From NCBI GenBank assembly GCA_025363635.1, contig JANYDL010000050.1, positions 1 to 56,774 of the forward strand: a DNA stretch of 56,774 nucleotides. Direction: 5' to 3'. Below are positions 34,247 through 41,976 of the stretch, one piece after another (the first letter of the stretch is position 1; every line of letters begins with the position of its first letter). Source of the DNA: Actinomycetes bacterium. Lineage in GTDB: Bacteria > Actinomycetota > Actinomycetes > Nanopelagicales > Nanopelagicaceae. The notes below the pieces were generated by a model, which searched no databases, was not told where the DNA came from, and was given only the letters and a program-made list of their open reading frames with translations. The position numbers were made by a program, and so were the translations under genes.

Positions 34247-35533
34247 GTGGTTCACACTTACGACATGGGACTCATTGTTCAGAAATTTGGCGGATCCTCT
34301 GTCGCTGATGCTGAAGGGATGAAGCGTGTTGCCGCTCGGATTGTTGCCACGAAACGGGCGGGCCATCAGGTCGTCGTCGTCGTGAGTGCGATGGGCGACA
34401 CGACGGACGAACTTATTGATCTTGCCAATCAGATAACGCCAATGCCGGCTGGTCGTGAACTCGACATGCTTTTGACCGCGGGAGAGCGCATTTCTATGGC
34501 ATTACTTGCGATGGCGATTTCTAATTTAGGACATGAAGCCCGATCTTTTACCGGCAGCCAAGCGGGTGTAATCACCGACTCTGCCCATGGCCGCGCACGC
34601 ATCATCGATGTAACGCCAGGGAGAATCCAAGAAGCGCTCAAAGCTGGAGCGATCGCGATCGTTGCAGGATTCCAAGGAATTAGCCAAGACACAAAAGACA
34701 TTACGACTTTGGGACGTGGAGGCTCTGACACAACTGCCGTCGCGTTAGCCGCAGCACTTGATGCCGACGTATGCGAAATTTATACAGATGTCGACGGAGT
34801 ATTTAGCGCTGATCCGAGAGTTGTTCCGCAAGCGCAAAAATTGAAATCAGTCACTTACGAAGAAATGTTGGAGCTCGCAGCAAGCGGTGCAAAAGTTTTG
34901 CATCTGCGTTGCGTTGAATACGCTCGCCGATATGAGATGCCGATTCACGTACGTTCATCTTTTTCTACCAATGAAGGAACATGGGTGGTTAAGAATCACC
35001 CTGAAGGAGACACCATGGAGCAAGCAATCATCTCTGGAATAGCCCACGATAAGAGCGAGGCGAAAATAACCATCGTTGGAGTACCTGATCGCACTGGGGT
35101 GGCAGCGAGAATTTTCCAGTCCGTTGCAGATGCAGACATAAACATCGACATGATTGTCCAGAACGTTTCTGCCGCAGCGACTGGTCTAACTGATATTTCG
35201 TTCACGCTTCCTAAGAGCGAAGGAGCGACGGCGACTGCAATCCTGCAACGAATTCAAGGTGAAGTTGGATTCGCATCAATTCAATACGACGATCAAATTG
35301 GCAAGCTTTCGCTAGTTGGGGCGGGCATGCGATCCCACCCTGGCGTTACTGCGACTTTCTTTGCGGCAATGTCCGAGGCCGGCGTAAATATCGAAATGAT
35401 TTCGACTTCAGAGATTCGCATTTCGATTATTTGTCGTGCCACGGATATCGAGCGCGGCGTCCGCGCAGCCCACACTGCCTTCGAAATGGATAGCGATTCC
35501 GAAGCGGTTGTGTACGGAGGCTCCGGTCGATGA
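34247..35533 (+). CDS. lysC: aspartate kinase (alpha subunit)
   Basis: 428 residues from a GTG at 34247 with AGGGG three bases away. The ATG at 34265 ([12 protein letters not shown]) is the start most homologues would give. The kinase domain shows [11 protein letters not shown] and [25 protein letters not shown]; two ACT domains follow ([16 protein letters not shown] and [17 protein letters not shown]), which bind lysine/threonine in this family. It phosphorylates aspartate in the first step to lysine, threonine and methionine. The stop overlaps the asd ATG. An internal start with a good ribosome site would make a separate beta subunit. Confidence 0.93.
   Translation: MVHTYDMGLIVQKFGGSSVADAEGMKRVAARIVATKRAGHQVVVVVSAMGDTTDELIDLANQITPMPAGRELDMLLTAGERISMALLAMAISNLGHEARSFTGSQAGVITDSAHGRARIIDVTPGRIQEALKAGAIAIVAGFQGISQDTKDITTLGRGGSDTTAVALAAALDADVCEIYTDVDGVFSADPRVVPQAQKLKSVTYEEMLELAASGAKVLHLRCVEYARRYEMPIHVRSSFSTNEGTWVVKNHPEGDTMEQAIISGIAHDKSEAKITIVGVPDRTGVAARIFQSVADADINIDMIVQNVSAAATGLTDISFTLPKSEGATATAILQRIQGEVGFASIQYDDQIGKLSLVGAGMRSHPGVTATFFAAMSEAGVNIEMISTSEIRISIICRATDIERGVRAAHTAFEMDSDSEAVVYGGSGR
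35004..35017 (+). promoter_or_regulatory. internal ribosome site for the LysC beta subunit
   Basis: AAGGAG (35004-35009) lies five bases before an in-frame ATG at 35015 inside lysC, at residue 257. The start [19 protein letters not shown] parallels the known beta-subunit start of Corynebacterium LysC. Confidence 0.7.
35015..35533 (+). CDS. lysC: aspartate kinase beta subunit (internal in-frame start of lysC)
   Basis: 172 residues, identical to the C-terminal part of LysC and made of the two ACT domains only. Aspartokinases of Corynebacterium and Bacillus form alpha2beta2 complexes in which this shorter chain carries effector-binding sites. The length and the position of the start agree with those systems. 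The internal ribosome site here is stronger than the one at the alpha start. Expression of the short form is inferred. Confidence 0.65.
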   Translation: MEQAIISGIAHDKSEAKITIVGVPDRTGVAARIFQSVADADINIDMIVQNVSAAATGLTDISFTLPKSEGATATAILQRIQGEVGFASIQYDDQIGKLSLVGAGMRSHPGVTATFFAAMSEAGVNIEMISTSEIRISIICRATDIERGVRAAHTAFEMDSDSEAVVYGGSGR

Positions 35534-36582
35534 TGAAAAGGCCTTCTCTTGCCGTCGTTGGAGCCACTGGCGCAGTTGGAACGGTGATGCTTGAAATACT
35601 TTCGAGTCGTCCTGATGTATGGGGAGAGATCCGCCTTATTGCATCTGCGCGAAGTGCGGGAAAGAAATTGCTATGTCGAGGTGATGAGTTAACTGTTGTG
35701 GCACTTTCGTCGCAAGCTTTCGATGGAATTGACGTTGCTATGTTTGATGTTCCTGACGAAGTCTCGGCTGAGTGGGCTCCGATTGCAGCGGCGCGCGGCG
35801 CCGTGGTGGTGGATAATTCAGGTGCTTTTCGTATGGATGTTGATGTTCCGCTGGTAGTACCCGAAGTAAATCCTTTGGATGCGCAGAAGCGTCCCCGTGG
35901 GATAATTTCCAATCCCAACTGCACAACGCTTTCGATGATCGTCGCCCTCGGCGCGCTTCATCGCGAATTTGATTTAAGGGAGCTTGTTGTTTCCTCCTAC
36001 CAGGCCGCCTCTGGTGCTGGACAGGCGGGAATCGATATTTTGCGAGAGCAAATCGAAGCTGTGGCTGGTACAGATGTGGGAACTACTTCAGGGGATCTTC
36101 GCACCAAAGTGAAAAACCTGGGTCCATTTCCCGCGCCACTTGCCCTCAATGTTGTGCCGTGGGCGGGTTCGCTGAAGGAAGATGGATATTCATCAGAAGA
36201 ACTAAAAGTAAGAAACGAATCTCGCAAGATTCTTGGCCTGCCAAACTTGAAAGTTGCGGCAACTTGCGTACGTGTACCTGTGATAACTACACATTCACTT
36301 GCTGTGCATGCGGTTTTTGCTAAGGAACCATCCCGTAAAGCAGCTCAAGATATTTTGTCCAGCGCCGCTGGAGTCAAACTAGTGGACGATCCCGAGAATT
36401 ATCAGTTCCCTACTCCCGCAGATGCTGTCGGGACCGATCCAACGTGGGTAGGTAGGGTACGAAAAAGTATTGATAATCCGATGGCTCTGGACCTTTTCGT
36501 CTGTGGTGATAATTTGCGTAAAGGTGCTGCACTAAATACGGCACAGATTGCAGAACTCCTCGCAATTGAATTTACAAAGTAG
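35530..36582 (+). CDS. asd: aspartate-semialdehyde dehydrogenase
   Basis: 350 residues. NADP-binding [14 protein letters not shown] (11-24), the nucleophile in [11 protein letters not shown] (C131) and the acid/base His in [15 protein letters not shown] are present. It reduces aspartyl phosphate from LysC to aspartate semialdehyde. The ATG at 35530 overlaps the lysC stop (ATGA), so the pair is translationally coupled, as in most actinobacteria. A second ATG at 35533 is possible. Confidence 0.95.
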   Translation: MMKRPSLAVVGATGAVGTVMLEILSSRPDVWGEIRLIASARSAGKKLLCRGDELTVVALSSQAFDGIDVAMFDVPDEVSAEWAPIAAARGAVVVDNSGAFRMDVDVPLVVPEVNPLDAQKRPRGIISNPNCTTLSMIVALGALHREFDLRELVVSSYQAASGAGQAGIDILREQIEAVAGTDVGTTSGDLRTKVKNLGPFPAPLALNVVPWAGSLKEDGYSSEELKVRNESRKILGLPNLKVAATCVRVPVITTHSLAVHAVFAKEPSRKAAQDILSSAAGVKLVDDPENYQFPTPADAVGTDPTWVGRVRKSIDNPMALDLFVCGDNLRKGAALNTAQIAELLAIEFTK

Positions 36583-36589
36583 TCAAATT

Positions 36590-37438
36590 TTGAACAGAGA
36601 AGAAAATCGAGACGATCGGGTTATTTCTCATTTCGGTGGGGAATGGAAAAAATTTAATTACCTTGATGAGGAAAGACTTTCGGAAATTCAAAATCAATTT
36701 GACGCTTACCTCACTCCGCTCTCGGAGGATGTTAAAAGTAGGAACGATTTAGTTGTTGGAGATTTCGGGGCTGGTAGTGGACGGTGGGCCCATTTCTTCT
36801 TAAAACTCTCTTCGGATTTGTGGCTAGTGGAGCCGGGAGTTGAGTCTTTTTCTGTGTTGCAAGAAAGGTTTGCCCAAGAGCGAGGAGTTCACTTGCTCAA
36901 CCAAACTGTTTCGGAAAATGAAATTCCACCTGAGTCGCTAGATCTTTCAGTCTCCCTTGGCGTGCTTCACCACATTCCAGACACCCTCGAGGGAATCAAG
37001 GCAATATACGAAAAGACCAAACCGGGAGGGTATTTTCTCTGCTACTTGTATTACGCAATGGAAAACAAGCCAAAGGCTTATAGGATGTTATGGAAGTTTT
37101 CCAATTCTCTTCGCACCGCAATATCAAGTCTTCCCTACCTGTTTCGCAGGTTGGTGTGCGAAGTAATTGCCTTGGTTGTCTATTTTCCTCTGGCTCGGCT
37201 TTCAAAATTTGCGGAAAAAGTCGGGGTGTCCTCAAGAAATATCCCCCTTCACCATTATAAAGATATGTCCTTTTATGTCATGCGCAACGACGCCTATGAT
37301 CGTTTTGGTACCTCGCTGGAACAGCGGTTTACCAAAACGGAGATTTCAGAGCTAATTTCGAAATCAGGTTTCGATATTTCGACGCTTAGATTTTCGGATG
37401 TAGAACCCTTCTGGACCTTCTCTGTTAGAAAAAAGTAA
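36590..37438 (+). CDS. class I SAM-dependent methyltransferase
   Basis: About 282 residues from a TTG at 36590. An in-frame TTG at 36548 inside asd is the alternative, and neither has a good ribosome site, so the start is uncertain. Motif I is VVGDFGAGSGRWAHFFLKL, followed by WLVEPG, LDLSVSLGVLHHIPD and KPGGYFLCYLYYAME, the order of a methyltransferase-11 fold. The C-terminal third is less conserved and includes a hydrophobic stretch (VCEVIALVVYFPLA). The substrate is unknown; in other bacteria such proteins often act on surface glycans. It lies between asd and tRNA-Pro with no pathway link to either. Confidence 0.75.
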   Translation: MNREENRDDRVISHFGGEWKKFNYLDEERLSEIQNQFDAYLTPLSEDVKSRNDLVVGDFGAGSGRWAHFFLKLSSDLWLVEPGVESFSVLQERFAQERGVHLLNQTVSENEIPPESLDLSVSLGVLHHIPDTLEGIKAIYEKTKPGGYFLCYLYYAMENKPKAYRMLWKFSNSLRTAISSLPYLFRRLVCEVIALVVYFPLARLSKFAEKVGVSSRNIPLHHYKDMSFYVMRNDAYDRFGTSLEQRFTKTEISELISKSGFDISTLRFSDVEPFWTFSVRKK

Positions 37439-37460
37439 TTAGTTCTAAGATTAATTTCTA

Positions 37461-37534
37461 CGGGGTGTGGCGCAGCTTGGTAGCGCGCGTCGTTCGGGAC
37501 GACGAGGTCGCAGGTTCAAATCCAGTCACCCCGA
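37461..37534 (+). tRNA. tRNA-Pro (anticodon CGG), CCA not encoded
   Basis: Acceptor CGGGGTG (37461-37467) pairs with CACCCCG (37527-37533), discriminator A at 37534, followed by CGT rather than CCA. The anticodon stem CGTCG/CGACG holds loop TTCGGGA with anticodon CGG (37495-37497), reading CCG. Its 3' end overlaps by nine bases the 3' end of the metallophosphoesterase gene on the other strand. Confidence 0.96.
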
Positions 37535-38341
37535 CGTAAGTGTTACAAGAGATACTTCGGGCGGGCTCGCTACTCGAATACGGGCGAAGGGACTGGTTCC
37601 CATTCCAGCAGACACATTCAGCCACGGTTCCTGACCAAACTTAGTCAAGCCTCTGGCTCTCCACGTGGGTAAATCGCAATTTGTAACGAGGGCCCTACTT
37701 CCACCAATCCAGGGGAGTCTGACTTGTCCACCGTGCGTATGCCCTGCAAAAATCACATCCAATCCATCCATTTCCATTGCGTGCAGTACGCGCTTGTAAG
37801 GGGCATGCGTGACACCTAAAGACAGGTGCGCATCACGATTTGCTTTACCCGATACGAGTGCATAGTCATCTCGACTGAGATGCGCATCGTCGGTACCGCG
37901 TAATTCCAAAATCGAATCTTTAACATTTAGCAAAACCTTCTGGTGGTTTAGGTTGATCCATCCCCTGCGTGTGAGTCCGTGAGATAAATCGTCAAAAGGT
38001 AGAAGTTCACCGAGAGATCGTTTTCCATCATCCGCAAATAGATATGAAAAAGGATTCTTGGGTTTAGGAGCGTAATAGTCGTTGGATCCGAACACAAAGA
38101 CACCCGGCAAATCAAGTAATTCATCTACAGCTTTGAGAACGGCTGGTACTGCCTGCATGTGACCTAGAAAATCACCAGTACTGATTACCATGTCAGGGTG
38201 AAGATTTGCGAAACTTCGTATATCCCTTATTTCGCGCTTGCGTTGCGGCGTGAGGTGTAGATCTGAAAAATGCAAAATCCGAATTGGGCGATGCCCCACT
38301 GGGAGAATCGGGATCTGCGCTTTTCGAACCACGTAACTCAT
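37526..38341 (-). CDS. metallophosphoesterase (calcineurin-like)
   Basis: 271 residues. All five metal-binding blocks are present: FSDLHL (D27, H29), STGDFLG (D57), FGSNDYY (N87), GVTHAP and AGHTHGGQVRLP. An N-terminal region lacking clear membrane helices makes it a soluble YaeI-like enzyme hydrolysing phosphoesters with two metal ions; the natural substrate is unknown. It is divergent from the YqeY gene with 37 bases between starts. Its stop codon lies inside the tRNA-Pro acceptor sequence. Confidence 0.87.
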   Translation of the reverse strand: MSYVVRKAQIPILPVGHRPIRILHFSDLHLTPQRKREIRDIRSFANLHPDMVISTGDFLGHMQAVPAVLKAVDELLDLPGVFVFGSNDYYAPKPKNPFSYLFADDGKRSLGELLPFDDLSHGLTRRGWINLNHQKVLLNVKDSILELRGTDDAHLSRDDYALVSGKANRDAHLSLGVTHAPYKRVLHAMEMDGLDVIFAGHTHGGQVRLPWIGGSRALVTNCDLPTWRARGLTKFGQEPWLNVSAGMGTSPFARIRVASPPEVSLVTLTSG

Positions 38342-38378
38342 CGCTCATCCATCCTTGTAACCGTGAGAAGATAAGCCT

Positions 38379-38831
38379 ATGGGAATCAAAGAGCAACTAA
38401 GAAGCGACCTCACCGATGCGATCCGATCACGCGATGAGGTGACATCAGGGACCATTCGCATGGTTCTCACTTCTATAACAAATGAAGAGGTTGCAGGAAA
38501 GAGCGCTCGCGAACTTTCCGATGAAGAAGTAATCACGGTGCTCTCACGTGAAGCAAAGAAACGCCGCGAGGCTGCCGACGCATTTGAGTTGGGAGGGCGG
38601 CATGAAAAGGCTGCTTTAGAGCGTTCTGAAGGAGAGGTAATCGCAAAATATTTACCTACGCAATTGAGCCAAGCAGAGCTTAGTCAAATGATTGCCGATG
38701 CCATTGTTGAAACGGGCGCGACTGATCCTGCGGGAATGGGCCTGGTAATGAAAATCCTCTCACCTAAGATTGCGGGCAGGGCAGATGGTGGCGTCGTGTC
38801 AGCAGCTGTAAAGTCTGCTCTATCTAAATAG
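38379..38831 (+). CDS. GatB/YqeY domain protein
   Basis: 150 residues of the YqeY family: KEQLRSDLTDAIRSRDEVTSGTIRMVL at the start, KRREAADAFELGGR in the middle, YLPTQLSQAEL and GLVMKILSPKIAGRADGG at the end. The fold is shared with the tRNA-binding tail of GatB. Its cellular role is unproven, although association with amidotransferase or tRNA metabolism is often suggested. The DUF4177 gene follows after 31 bases. Confidence 0.88.
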   Translation: MGIKEQLRSDLTDAIRSRDEVTSGTIRMVLTSITNEEVAGKSARELSDEEVITVLSREAKKRREAADAFELGGRHEKAALERSEGEVIAKYLPTQLSQAELSQMIADAIVETGATDPAGMGLVMKILSPKIAGRADGGVVSAAVKSALSK

Positions 38832-38862
38832 TTCTCACATCTGATAATCGGAGAGAAACCAC

Positions 38863-39018
38863 ATGAAATTTGAATATGTAACAGTTCCACTTCTTACGCA
38901 TGCCACAAAGCAAATTCTTGACAATTGGGGATCAGATGGATGGGAACTTGTTCAAGTTATTCCAGCTCCCGGTGGCGGAGATCAGCTTGTTGCCTATATG
39001 AAGCGAGAGATCAAATGA
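38863..39018 (+). CDS. small DUF4177-type conserved protein
   Basis: 51 residues, MKFEYVTVPLLTHATKQIL, then DNWGSDGWELVQV, ending AYMKREIK. A ribosome site (GGAGAG) precedes the ATG. The DGWELV motif is the core of the DUF4177 family, and near-identical small proteins precede a RidA-like gene in many actinobacteria. Its function is unknown. Its TGA overlaps the ATG of the next gene (ATGA), so the two proteins are probably made together. Confidence 0.85.
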   Translation: MKFEYVTVPLLTHATKQILDNWGSDGWELVQVIPAPGGGDQLVAYMKREIK

Positions 39019-39476
39019 GCTTGGTGCGCTCTAAACTTGCTGAATTGGGACTTGAACTTCCGGTGGCAGCCAAACCAATTGCAGCATATGTACCTGCGGT
39101 GCGCACTGGCAATCTAGTTTTTACTGCCGGACAGCTGCCTCTCGTTGATGGCAAGATTGCATTGACTGGCAAAGTTGGCGGTGCAGTCAGCATTGAAGAA
39201 GCTAAAGCGCTTGCTCAGACTTGTGCCTTGAATTGCCTTGGGGCAGTGGAGACTGTCGCGGACGTAGATGACATTGTCAAAATTGTTCGAGTAGTTGGAT
39301 ATGTGAATGGCATCGCTGGATTTACCAATCAACCCGCTGTTGTAAATGGAGTTAGCGAACTCTTTCTTCACATTTGGGGCGAGCAAGGCAAACATGCAAG
39401 ATCCGCCGTTGGAATAGCCGAATTGCCTATGGATTCCCCGGTGGAGATTGAATTGACGGTGGAGCTGCGTGCTTAG
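39015..39476 (+). CDS. RidA family protein (YjgF/YER057c/UK114)
   Basis: 153 residues from the ATG at 39015; an in-frame codon upstream lies inside the DUF4177 gene and is rejected. Features: TGNLVFTAGQLPLVDGK, ALNCLGAVETV and the anion-binding Arg in HARSAVGIAELPM. RidA proteins hydrolyse reactive enamine/imine intermediates from PLP enzymes. This is a longer sub-branch, so deaminase activity is likely but not certain. Its stop overlaps by four bases the stop of the convergent Crp-type gene. Confidence 0.86.
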   Translation: MSLVRSKLAELGLELPVAAKPIAAYVPAVRTGNLVFTAGQLPLVDGKIALTGKVGGAVSIEEAKALAQTCALNCLGAVETVADVDDIVKIVRVVGYVNGIAGFTNQPAVVNGVSELFLHIWGEQGKHARSAVGIAELPMDSPVEIELTVELRA

Positions 39477-40159
39477 TTATTGCCACGCTTGGTTAATCGC
39501 TCTAAATCGATAATCAATACAGCACGACCGTCAAGTCGGATCCAATTTCGACCTGCAAAATCCGCTAAAGCCTTGTTAACAGTTTCTCGTGACGCGCCGA
39601 CCAACTGAGCCAATTCTTCTTGGGTCAGATCATGATGAACGTATAGTCCGTCGTCCGTCTCTTTTCCAAATCTCTCGCCTAAATCGATGAGTGCTTTTGC
39701 GACGCGGCCTGGAACATCGGAGAAAACTAGATCTCCAACAACTTCATTGGTGCGACGTAGCCGCTGTGCAAGGCGCGCAAGTAGATCTAGTGCAACTTGT
39801 GGATGTTGGGTGACCCACGGAATAACCTTGTTATGCCCCAAACTCAGCAAGCGAACATCAGTGATAGCCGTGGCAGTCGAAGTACGTGGTCCTGGATCAA
39901 AAAGGGAGAGTTCACCGAACATTTCGCCAGGCCCGAGAACCGAAAGAAGGTTTTCTCTACCGTCACCGCTAGATGTACCGAGTTTCAATTTTCCTTCAGC
40001 AATCACGTACAAGTGGTCGCCCTCATCTCCCTCCGAGAAAAGTGTGGCCCCTTTTGAGAGTTTCACGATCTCCATGGAGGAACGCAAGGAAGCCGCCGCT
40101 GCGTCGTCGAGGGCGGTAAAGAGTGGAGCTTTGCGAACTATCGATTCATCAAAAGGCAC
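39473..40159 (-). CDS. Crp/Fnr family transcriptional regulator (GlxR-like)
   Basis: 228 residues with a GTG start. The N-terminal cyclic-nucleotide domain includes [20 protein letters not shown] and the phosphate-binding cassette [22 protein letters not shown]. The C-terminal winged helix-turn-helix has [21 protein letters not shown]. It is closest to the cAMP-responsive actinobacterial Crp/GlxR group, which controls carbon metabolism widely. It is divergent from nth, and a TATGCT hexamer lies 14 bases before its start. Confidence 0.9.
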   Translation of the reverse strand: MPFDESIVRKAPLFTALDDAAAASLRSSMEIVKLSKGATLFSEGDEGDHLYVIAEGKLKLGTSSGDGRENLLSVLGPGEMFGELSLFDPGPRTSTATAITDVRLLSLGHNKVIPWVTQHPQVALDLLARLAQRLRRTNEVVGDLVFSDVPGRVAKALIDLGERFGKETDDGLYVHHDLTQEELAQLVGASRETVNKALADFAGRNWIRLDGRAVLIIDLERLTKRGNN

Positions 40160-40226
40160 GGGCGCACTTTACTAGCATATGGAGACCAATTTCACCTTCG
40201 GTGTTTTTCCCGCGCCAAATGACGCG

Positions 40227-40232
40227 TAATCT
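40227..40232 (+). promoter_or_regulatory. putative leaderless -10 (TAATCT) for nth
   Basis: TAATCT lies seven bases before the ATG at 40240, supporting this start over the in-frame ATG at 40219. Confidence 0.3.
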
Positions 40233-40239
40233 CTGTCAG

Positions 40240-40938
40240 ATGCCAGCCGAAGAAGAGAAGGTCAAGGCCGCTCGCTCCATCTATCGGGCGTTGAGCAGGA
40301 CCTACCCCGAGGTCAGATGCGAACTAAATTTTGAATCTCCGCTTCAACTTTTGGTCGCCACGGTCCTTTCAGCGCAGTGCACCGACAAGCGAGTCAATAT
40401 GGTGACTCCTAGCCTCTTTCGCACTTTTCCAACCGCCTCGGCTTTGGCGCATTCAGACCTGAGCAAATTAGAGGAGATCATTCATTCCACTGGTTTCTTT
40501 CACGCTAAAGCCAGAAACATTCAGGGCTTGAGTCGAAAACTACTTTCAGATTTTGACGGTTTGGTCCCTTCGACTTTAGAGGAGTTGGTGACTCTGCCAG
40601 GGGTCGGAAGAAAAACGGCAAATGTCGTTCTCGGTCACGCTTTTGATACTCCAGGTATCACAGTTGATACCCACTTCGGCCGGTTGAGTCGGCGTTTTGG
40701 ATGGACAGACCAGATGGATCCTGTGAAAGTTGAAATGGAAGTTGGGGGTTTAATTCCGCGAAAGGAGTGGACGAATTTATCTCAACGGATGATTTGGCAC
40801 GGGCGACGCGTGTGCCATTCGCGTAAACCAGCATGTGGCGCCTGCACAATTGCGAAACTATGTCCATCTGCAGGTATCGGCGAAATGAATATCGCGAAGG
40901 CCACGTTGCTATTGAAGACCGATGCGGACTTTAGATGA
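40240..40938 (+). CDS. nth: endonuclease III (DNA glycosylase/AP lyase)
   Basis: 232 residues from the ATG at 40240; ATG 40219 is an alternative, and further upstream starts run into the divergent crp gene. The helix-hairpin-helix [17 protein letters not shown] carries catalytic K125, and catalytic D143 is in [14 protein letters not shown]. The [4Fe-4S] ligands C192, C199, C202 and C208 have the exact C-x6-C-x2-C-x5-C spacing. It removes oxidised pyrimidines in base excision repair. It overlaps the next gene as ATGA. Confidence 0.94.
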   Translation: MPAEEEKVKAARSIYRALSRTYPEVRCELNFESPLQLLVATVLSAQCTDKRVNMVTPSLFRTFPTASALAHSDLSKLEEIIHSTGFFHAKARNIQGLSRKLLSDFDGLVPSTLEELVTLPGVGRKTANVVLGHAFDTPGITVDTHFGRLSRRFGWTDQMDPVKVEMEVGGLIPRKEWTNLSQRMIWHGRRVCHSRKPACGACTIAKLCPSAGIGEMNIAKATLLLKTDADFR

Positions 40939-41477
40939 AAAAGAATTTAGGTATTGTCTACTTGATAGCAATTCTACTAGTGAGTGCTTGCGCAAAACAG
41001 AGTGATCGGCTCCCCGTAACTGGTGAGGTAGTTTCTTGTGCCCAACTCAATGTCTCTGGTGCAAGAGGAGGCCCAACTTTTCCATGCATGGATGGGAAAT
41101 CCTCGTTGAATTTCGGAACCCTACGGGGTCCATTGATCGTTAATGTTTGGGGATCATGGTGTGCTCCGTGCAAAGATGAAATTCCATTCCTAAAAAGTTT
41201 CAACTCGAAAGCTCAATCGCGATTGCAAATGCTCGGAATAGATGTCGAAGAAGCAAAACCAAAGGATGGATCCGACTTTGTGGTTTCGCAGGGCATGACC
41301 TGGCCAAGTCTTGTAGATCCCGATGGTCGATCACGTTCTCTCTTTGGAATGGGTGTCCCCGTAACGTGGTTTATAGATAGTGGGGGTAAAGTTGCCTTCA
41401 AGAAAATAGGCGTTTTAAAAAGTGAGCGCGAATTGAGTGATTTGACGCGAAAGTACCTCCACCTCAACATAGGTTAG
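40935..41477 (+). CDS. TlpA/ResA-like thioredoxin-fold lipoprotein
   Basis: 180 residues with a lipoprotein signal: MKKN, a hydrophobic core and lipobox LVSAC with C19. The thioredoxin fold follows with active site [11 protein letters not shown] (C76, C79) and a cis-Pro loop GVPVTWFID. It should act as an extracytoplasmic thiol-disulfide oxidoreductase, for example in cytochrome c maturation or protein folding. It is coupled to nth (ATGA) and is followed four bases later by cvpA. The nth-TlpA-CvpA order recurs in actinobacteria. Confidence 0.88.
   Translation: MKKNLGIVYLIAILLVSACAKQSDRLPVTGEVVSCAQLNVSGARGGPTFPCMDGKSSLNFGTLRGPLIVNVWGSWCAPCKDEIPFLKSFNSKAQSRLQMLGIDVEEAKPKDGSDFVVSQGMTWPSLVDPDGRSRSLFGMGVPVTWFIDSGGKVAFKKIGVLKSERELSDLTRKYLHLNIG
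41470..41475 (+). promoter_or_regulatory. putative leaderless -10 (TAGGTT) for cvpA
   Basis: TAGGTT overlaps the stop of the TlpA-like gene and lies six bases before the ATG at 41482. No ribosome site is present. Confidence 0.35.
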
Positions 41478-41481
41478 CCAC

Positions 41482-41976
41482 ATGTTGATTGATGTGTTGC
41501 TGATTCTCATCGCTATCGGATCCGTTTTCACTGGGTTTCGTCGAGGCTTCTTGCAGACTTTACTCACAACAGTGGGTTACATCGGCGGTGGAGTTTTGGG
41601 ACTTGCGCTCGCACTTCACTTCGCGGCTCAGGTTCATAGTCAGATAAATCGAATTGGTGCGATTTTACTTTCGATTTTTCTTATGGCCGAGATTGGGCGA
41701 AGAGTTTTCGGAAAGTTAGCGAATTTTTTTCGTACCCGAATTCTCTGGGCTCCACTTCGATTTATAGATTCTTTGGCAGGGGTCGCGTTAGAACTAGTGC
41801 GAGCAACTTTGATCACTTATTTAGTGCTTTCCGTTCTGCTTTGGTCGCCCTGGAATTCCGTGCGATCTGCAGTCAGAGAGAGCACGATATATCCAAGTAT
41901 CACGAAAGAACTGCCAGAACCCGTGAAGAACTTTCGAAGCGAAATAGAAAAGAAACTTTCTACTAATCTTCTTTAG
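41482..41976 (+). CDS. CvpA family membrane protein
   Basis: 164 residues with four hydrophobic helices; the first shows the CvpA signature (VLLILIAIGSVFTGFRRGFLQTLLTTVGYIGG, of which FRRGF is typical). CvpA is linked to colicin V production and envelope stress. In many actinobacteria the same domain is fused to a serine protease (MarP), but here the protein stops after the membrane part. Its 3' end overlaps the convergent acs gene by 14 bases. Confidence 0.83.
   Translation: MLIDVLLILIAIGSVFTGFRRGFLQTLLTTVGYIGGGVLGLALALHFAAQVHSQINRIGAILLSIFLMAEIGRRVFGKLANFFRTRILWAPLRFIDSLAGVALELVRATLITYLVLSVLLWSPWNSVRSAVRESTIYPSITKELPEPVKNFRSEIEKKLSTNLL

Noticed and set aside
36548-36589. Longer start of the methyltransferase inside asd
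   Set aside because: This TTG overlaps the conserved end of asd and adds residues with no family match; the TTG at 36590 is preferred, though neither has a good ribosome site.
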